From NCBI GenBank assembly GCA_023423285.1, contig JAFAFV010000016.1:1-8222 (forward strand): 8,222 nucleotides of DNA, read 5' to 3'. The position numbers and the translations under genes are program-made. Shown here piece by piece: positions 6,602 through 8,222 of the stretch (position 1 is the stretch's first letter; every line of letters starts with the position of its first letter). The notes beneath the pieces were generated by a model. The model did no database searches, had not been told where the DNA came from, and was given only the letters and a program-made list of their open reading frames with translations. This stretch comes from Bacteroidota bacterium. Its GTDB lineage: Bacteria > Bacteroidota > Bacteroidia > Chitinophagales > Chitinophagaceae.

Positions 6602-7580
6602 ATGAAAATTTTTTATGCCGTTCAGGCAACGGGCAATGGCCATATCAGCAGGGCAATGGAGTTGTTGCCTCACTTAGCAAACTATGGCGAGGTAGATATT
6701 TTTTTAAGCGGCAATAACAGCACGCTGCAACTGAACGCGCCCGTAAAATACCGCAGCAAGGGCCTTAGCCTGTATTACACCTGCACCGGCCGGCTTGACT
6801 ACTGGAAAATAGCAACCAGCTTAAACCCCGTTTCCCTTCAAAAAGAAATAAAACAACTGCCGGTTGAAAAGTATGACCTTGTTATAAATGACTACGACTA
6901 CATTACGGCGCGGGCCTGCGCAGCTAAAAAAATTTGCGCTGTAAACTTTGGTCACCAGGCCAGTTTTCAATCAGATAAAGTGCCGCGGCCACAGCAAAAA
7001 AGCAAAATAGGCGAGTGGATGCTGAAAAGTTTTGCACCCTGCGACCGATACATAGGACTGCATTTTAAAAAATATGACGATTTTATACTTCCCCCTGTTA
7101 TTAAAAGGGAGATTATAGAAGCCAGCCCTAATGACAACGGGCATATTACTGTTTACCTTCCCTCTTTCTGCGAACAGCAACTGAAGCAAATTTTTTCCAA
7201 AATCAAAACACATCGTTTTGAAATCTTCAGCCGCGAAAGTGCTGTAGCAAATGAACACGGAAAATATAAAATTCATACCTGTAAACAAACAACTTTTTAA
7301 TAAAAGCCTGGTTACCTGCCACGGCATTATTACAGGTGGGGGATTTGAAACGCCGGCAGAAGCCATTCATCTTGGCAAAAAGATATTGTCCATTCCCATA
7401 GGCGGGCAATACGAACAGCAGTGCAACGCAGCGGCTTTAAACCAAATGGGTATTATGACGCTTAAAAACATCAGCAGTGATTTTGCAGTGCTGTTTGAAA
7501 AATGGCTGAACGATTACAAGCCTGTACAAATTGACTACAGCAAAACGGTTGAAAAAAGTATGGAGCGGTTGTTTGGGTAA
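6602..7580 (+). pseudogene. GT-B fold glycosyltransferase (MurG/GT28-like), frame broken near 7259-7264
   Basis: Likely transfers a sugar from a nucleotide-sugar donor to an envelope lipid or glycan; acceptor unknown. The first part (6602-7300, 232 codons) begins MKIFYAVQATGNGHISRA, with the glycine-rich GNGHISRA (11-18) typical of the acceptor-side Rossmann domain, then DLVINDYD (92-99), NFGHQASF (115-122) and LPPVI (163-167). The second part continues in the +1 frame to 7580 with the donor-binding block: CHGIITGGGFETPAEA, then LGKKILSIPIGGQYEQQCNA. The switch must lie between 7248 and about 7300. Dropping one A from the A4 run at 7261-7264 gives NEHGNIKFIPVN, a natural join, and a protein of about 325 residues, the normal size for this group. 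An in-frame ATG at 7251 could start the C-terminal piece alone, but half a GT-B enzyme is unlikely to work. It shares a probable transcript with the upstream phosphoesterase. Confidence 0.83.
7259..7264 (+). other. Likely single-base insertion site in the glycosyltransferase
   Basis: The upstream frame reads GGA AAA TAT and runs into a stop at 7298-7300. The downstream frame is opened by skipping one base, most naturally one A of the AAAA run. No known +1 frameshift signal is visible here, unlike the heptamer in the gene before. The exact base is uncertain within about 50 bases. Confidence 0.55.
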
Positions 7581-7631
7581 ACAATGATTTTTATCACCTA
7601 ACCTATCATTTCATATTAAATCATTATTAAG

Positions 7632-7658
7632 TTTCGTAACTTAGTTATGGTTACGAAA
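7632..7658. promoter_or_regulatory. Perfect 9-bp inverted repeat with nested palindrome over the start of the downstream gene; operator-like
   Basis: TTTCGTAAC (7632-7640) and GTTACGAAA (7650-7658) are exact reverse complements separated by 9 bases. A second palindrome, TAACT-T-AGTTA (7637-7647), is nested and shares bases with the left arm. The likely -7 box TAACTTAG (7637-7644, one mismatch to TAnnTTTG; a poor -33 TATT at 7614-7617) lies inside it, and the right arm ends on the A of the ATG at 7658. Placement over the core promoter suggests a dimeric repressor site. If instead transcribed from further upstream, the repeat could form a hairpin that hides the start codon. The regulator is not identifiable here. 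Confidence 0.6.
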
Positions 7659-8222
7659 TGAAACGTTTTGCAATTATATGGCTTATTAATTTTTTAATAC
7701 TTTCTATTCATCCTGCCGCTGGACAGGACGCGGGGCGGACTATATCTTTTAATTTTTACGGAGACGCCCTGTCTTTTGTATTCAACCCTTCGGAATTTGT
7801 TGAATTTGACGAATCAGAATTGTCAGAAATTACCATCCGGGATTTTTATACTGCTATCAATCAGAAAAATTATACCCCTTTATTAAAAGCGCTTCATGAT
7901 TACAAGGTGAAACAAAAACCAGATGACTGGTTATATTACCAGTTGGTCAGGAAAACTGCACAACAAATAAGCCCCAAAGCAGACAACTACATTCGCTACA
8001 CGTTACACAAGTGGTTTTTAATGGTACGTTCGGGTTATGACCCTTTACTCAGTATCCATAAAAACCAGTTACTATTTTATATCCAATGCGATGAAAATGT
8101 GTACAACATCCCTTACCGGGTGAAGAACGGCAAACCTTACGTTTGCCTCAATTACCACGATTATGGCAGTAATATTAATTTTGAAAAACAAAGGTTTCAG
8201 GAAGTAAATGTTGCCATCCCAC
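7658..8222 (+). CDS. Exported protein of unknown function, N-terminal 188 residues (cut by window edge)
   Basis: Open from the ATG at 7658 to the right edge with no stop. I do not recognise the family with confidence. The first 23 or so residues form a Sec signal peptide: basic MKR, hydrophobic core to about residue 17, and a PAAGQ cleavage region (19-23), so the product is periplasmic, outer-membrane associated or secreted. The mature part is rich in aromatic residues and has WLYYQLVRKTAQQISPKADN (91-110), YIRYTLHKWFLMVRSGYD (111-128) and NIPYRVKNGKPYVCLNYHDYG (150-170). The KWFLMVRSGYD stretch is reminiscent of regions before transglutaminase-like cores in large Bacteroidota periplasmic proteins, but the catalytic Cys-His-Asp would lie beyond the window, so this is only a suggestion. 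Coding is supported by the signal peptide, uninterrupted frame and the promoter/operator just upstream. Confidence 0.8.
   Translation, partial: MKRFAIIWLINFLILSIHPAAGQDAGRTISFNFYGDALSFVFNPSEFVEFDESELSEITIRDFYTAINQKNYTPLLKALHDYKVKQKPDDWLYYQLVRKTAQQISPKADNYIRYTLHKWFLMVRSGYDPLLSIHKNQLLFYIQCDENVYNIPYRVKNGKPYVCLNYHDYGSNINFEKQRFQEVNVAIP

Noticed and set aside
7251..7580. Independent 109-residue gene starting at the ATG at 7251
   Set aside because: Its sequence is the C-terminal donor-binding half of the same glycosyltransferase and follows directly on from the N-terminal half once one base is removed.
7583..7610. AATGAT / ATCATT repeat after the glycosyltransferase as an intrinsic terminator
   Set aside because: Six AT-rich pairs with a 16-base loop and no T-tract; too weak.

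Overview
The window looks like chromosomal DNA of a Bacteroidota bacterium, most likely of the Chitinophagaceae or a nearby family. The protein types point that way: an IleS with a GIHH-type signature, a KorA with fused gamma domain, a PepE of the S51 family and an LpxH-like phosphoesterase carrying a WQFSKRY motif. So does the promoter style: TAnnTTTG-like -7 boxes about 18 to 21 bases from TTTG-like -33 boxes, close to the start codons, with no strong Shine-Dalgarno sequences. The family-level placement is inference; no rRNA or other marker gene is present.

Layout. Bases 1-774 (minus) hold the first 258 codons of isoleucyl-tRNA synthetase, cut by the left edge. A 241-base gap with promoters for both neighbours leads to pepE (1016-1768, plus), a cytoplasmic Asp-X dipeptidase. 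It converges on korA (1781-3625, minus), the alpha/gamma subunit of a 2-oxoacid:ferredoxin oxidoreductase, with only 12 bases between the stops. Upstream of korA lies a minus-strand three-gene group, probably one operon read in the order pterin carbinolamine dehydratase (5380-5622), exported methionine-R-sulfoxide reductase msrB (4792-5346), and a membrane-anchored SRPBCC + GyrI-like protein (3753-4751).

Divergently, the plus strand carries an LpxH-like metallophosphoesterase (5735-6576) followed 25 bases later by a GT-B type glycosyltransferase (6602-7580). Both reading frames are broken by a single-base shift. The first break falls exactly on an in-frame A AAA AAG heptamer, the dnaX-type -1 slippery sequence. 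The second is best explained by one extra A in an A4 run. Two nearby single-base breaks suggest sequence/assembly error or decay of the pair, but programmed frameshifting at the first site cannot be excluded. Together the genes look like an envelope lipid or glycolipid module.

The right end (7658-8222, plus) is the start of an unrecognised exported protein. A perfect 9-bp inverted repeat with a nested second palindrome covers its likely -7 box and touches its start codon, which looks like a repressor operator. No mobile elements, CRISPR arrays, tRNAs or rRNAs were seen, and there is no gene-free stretch longer than 300 bases.
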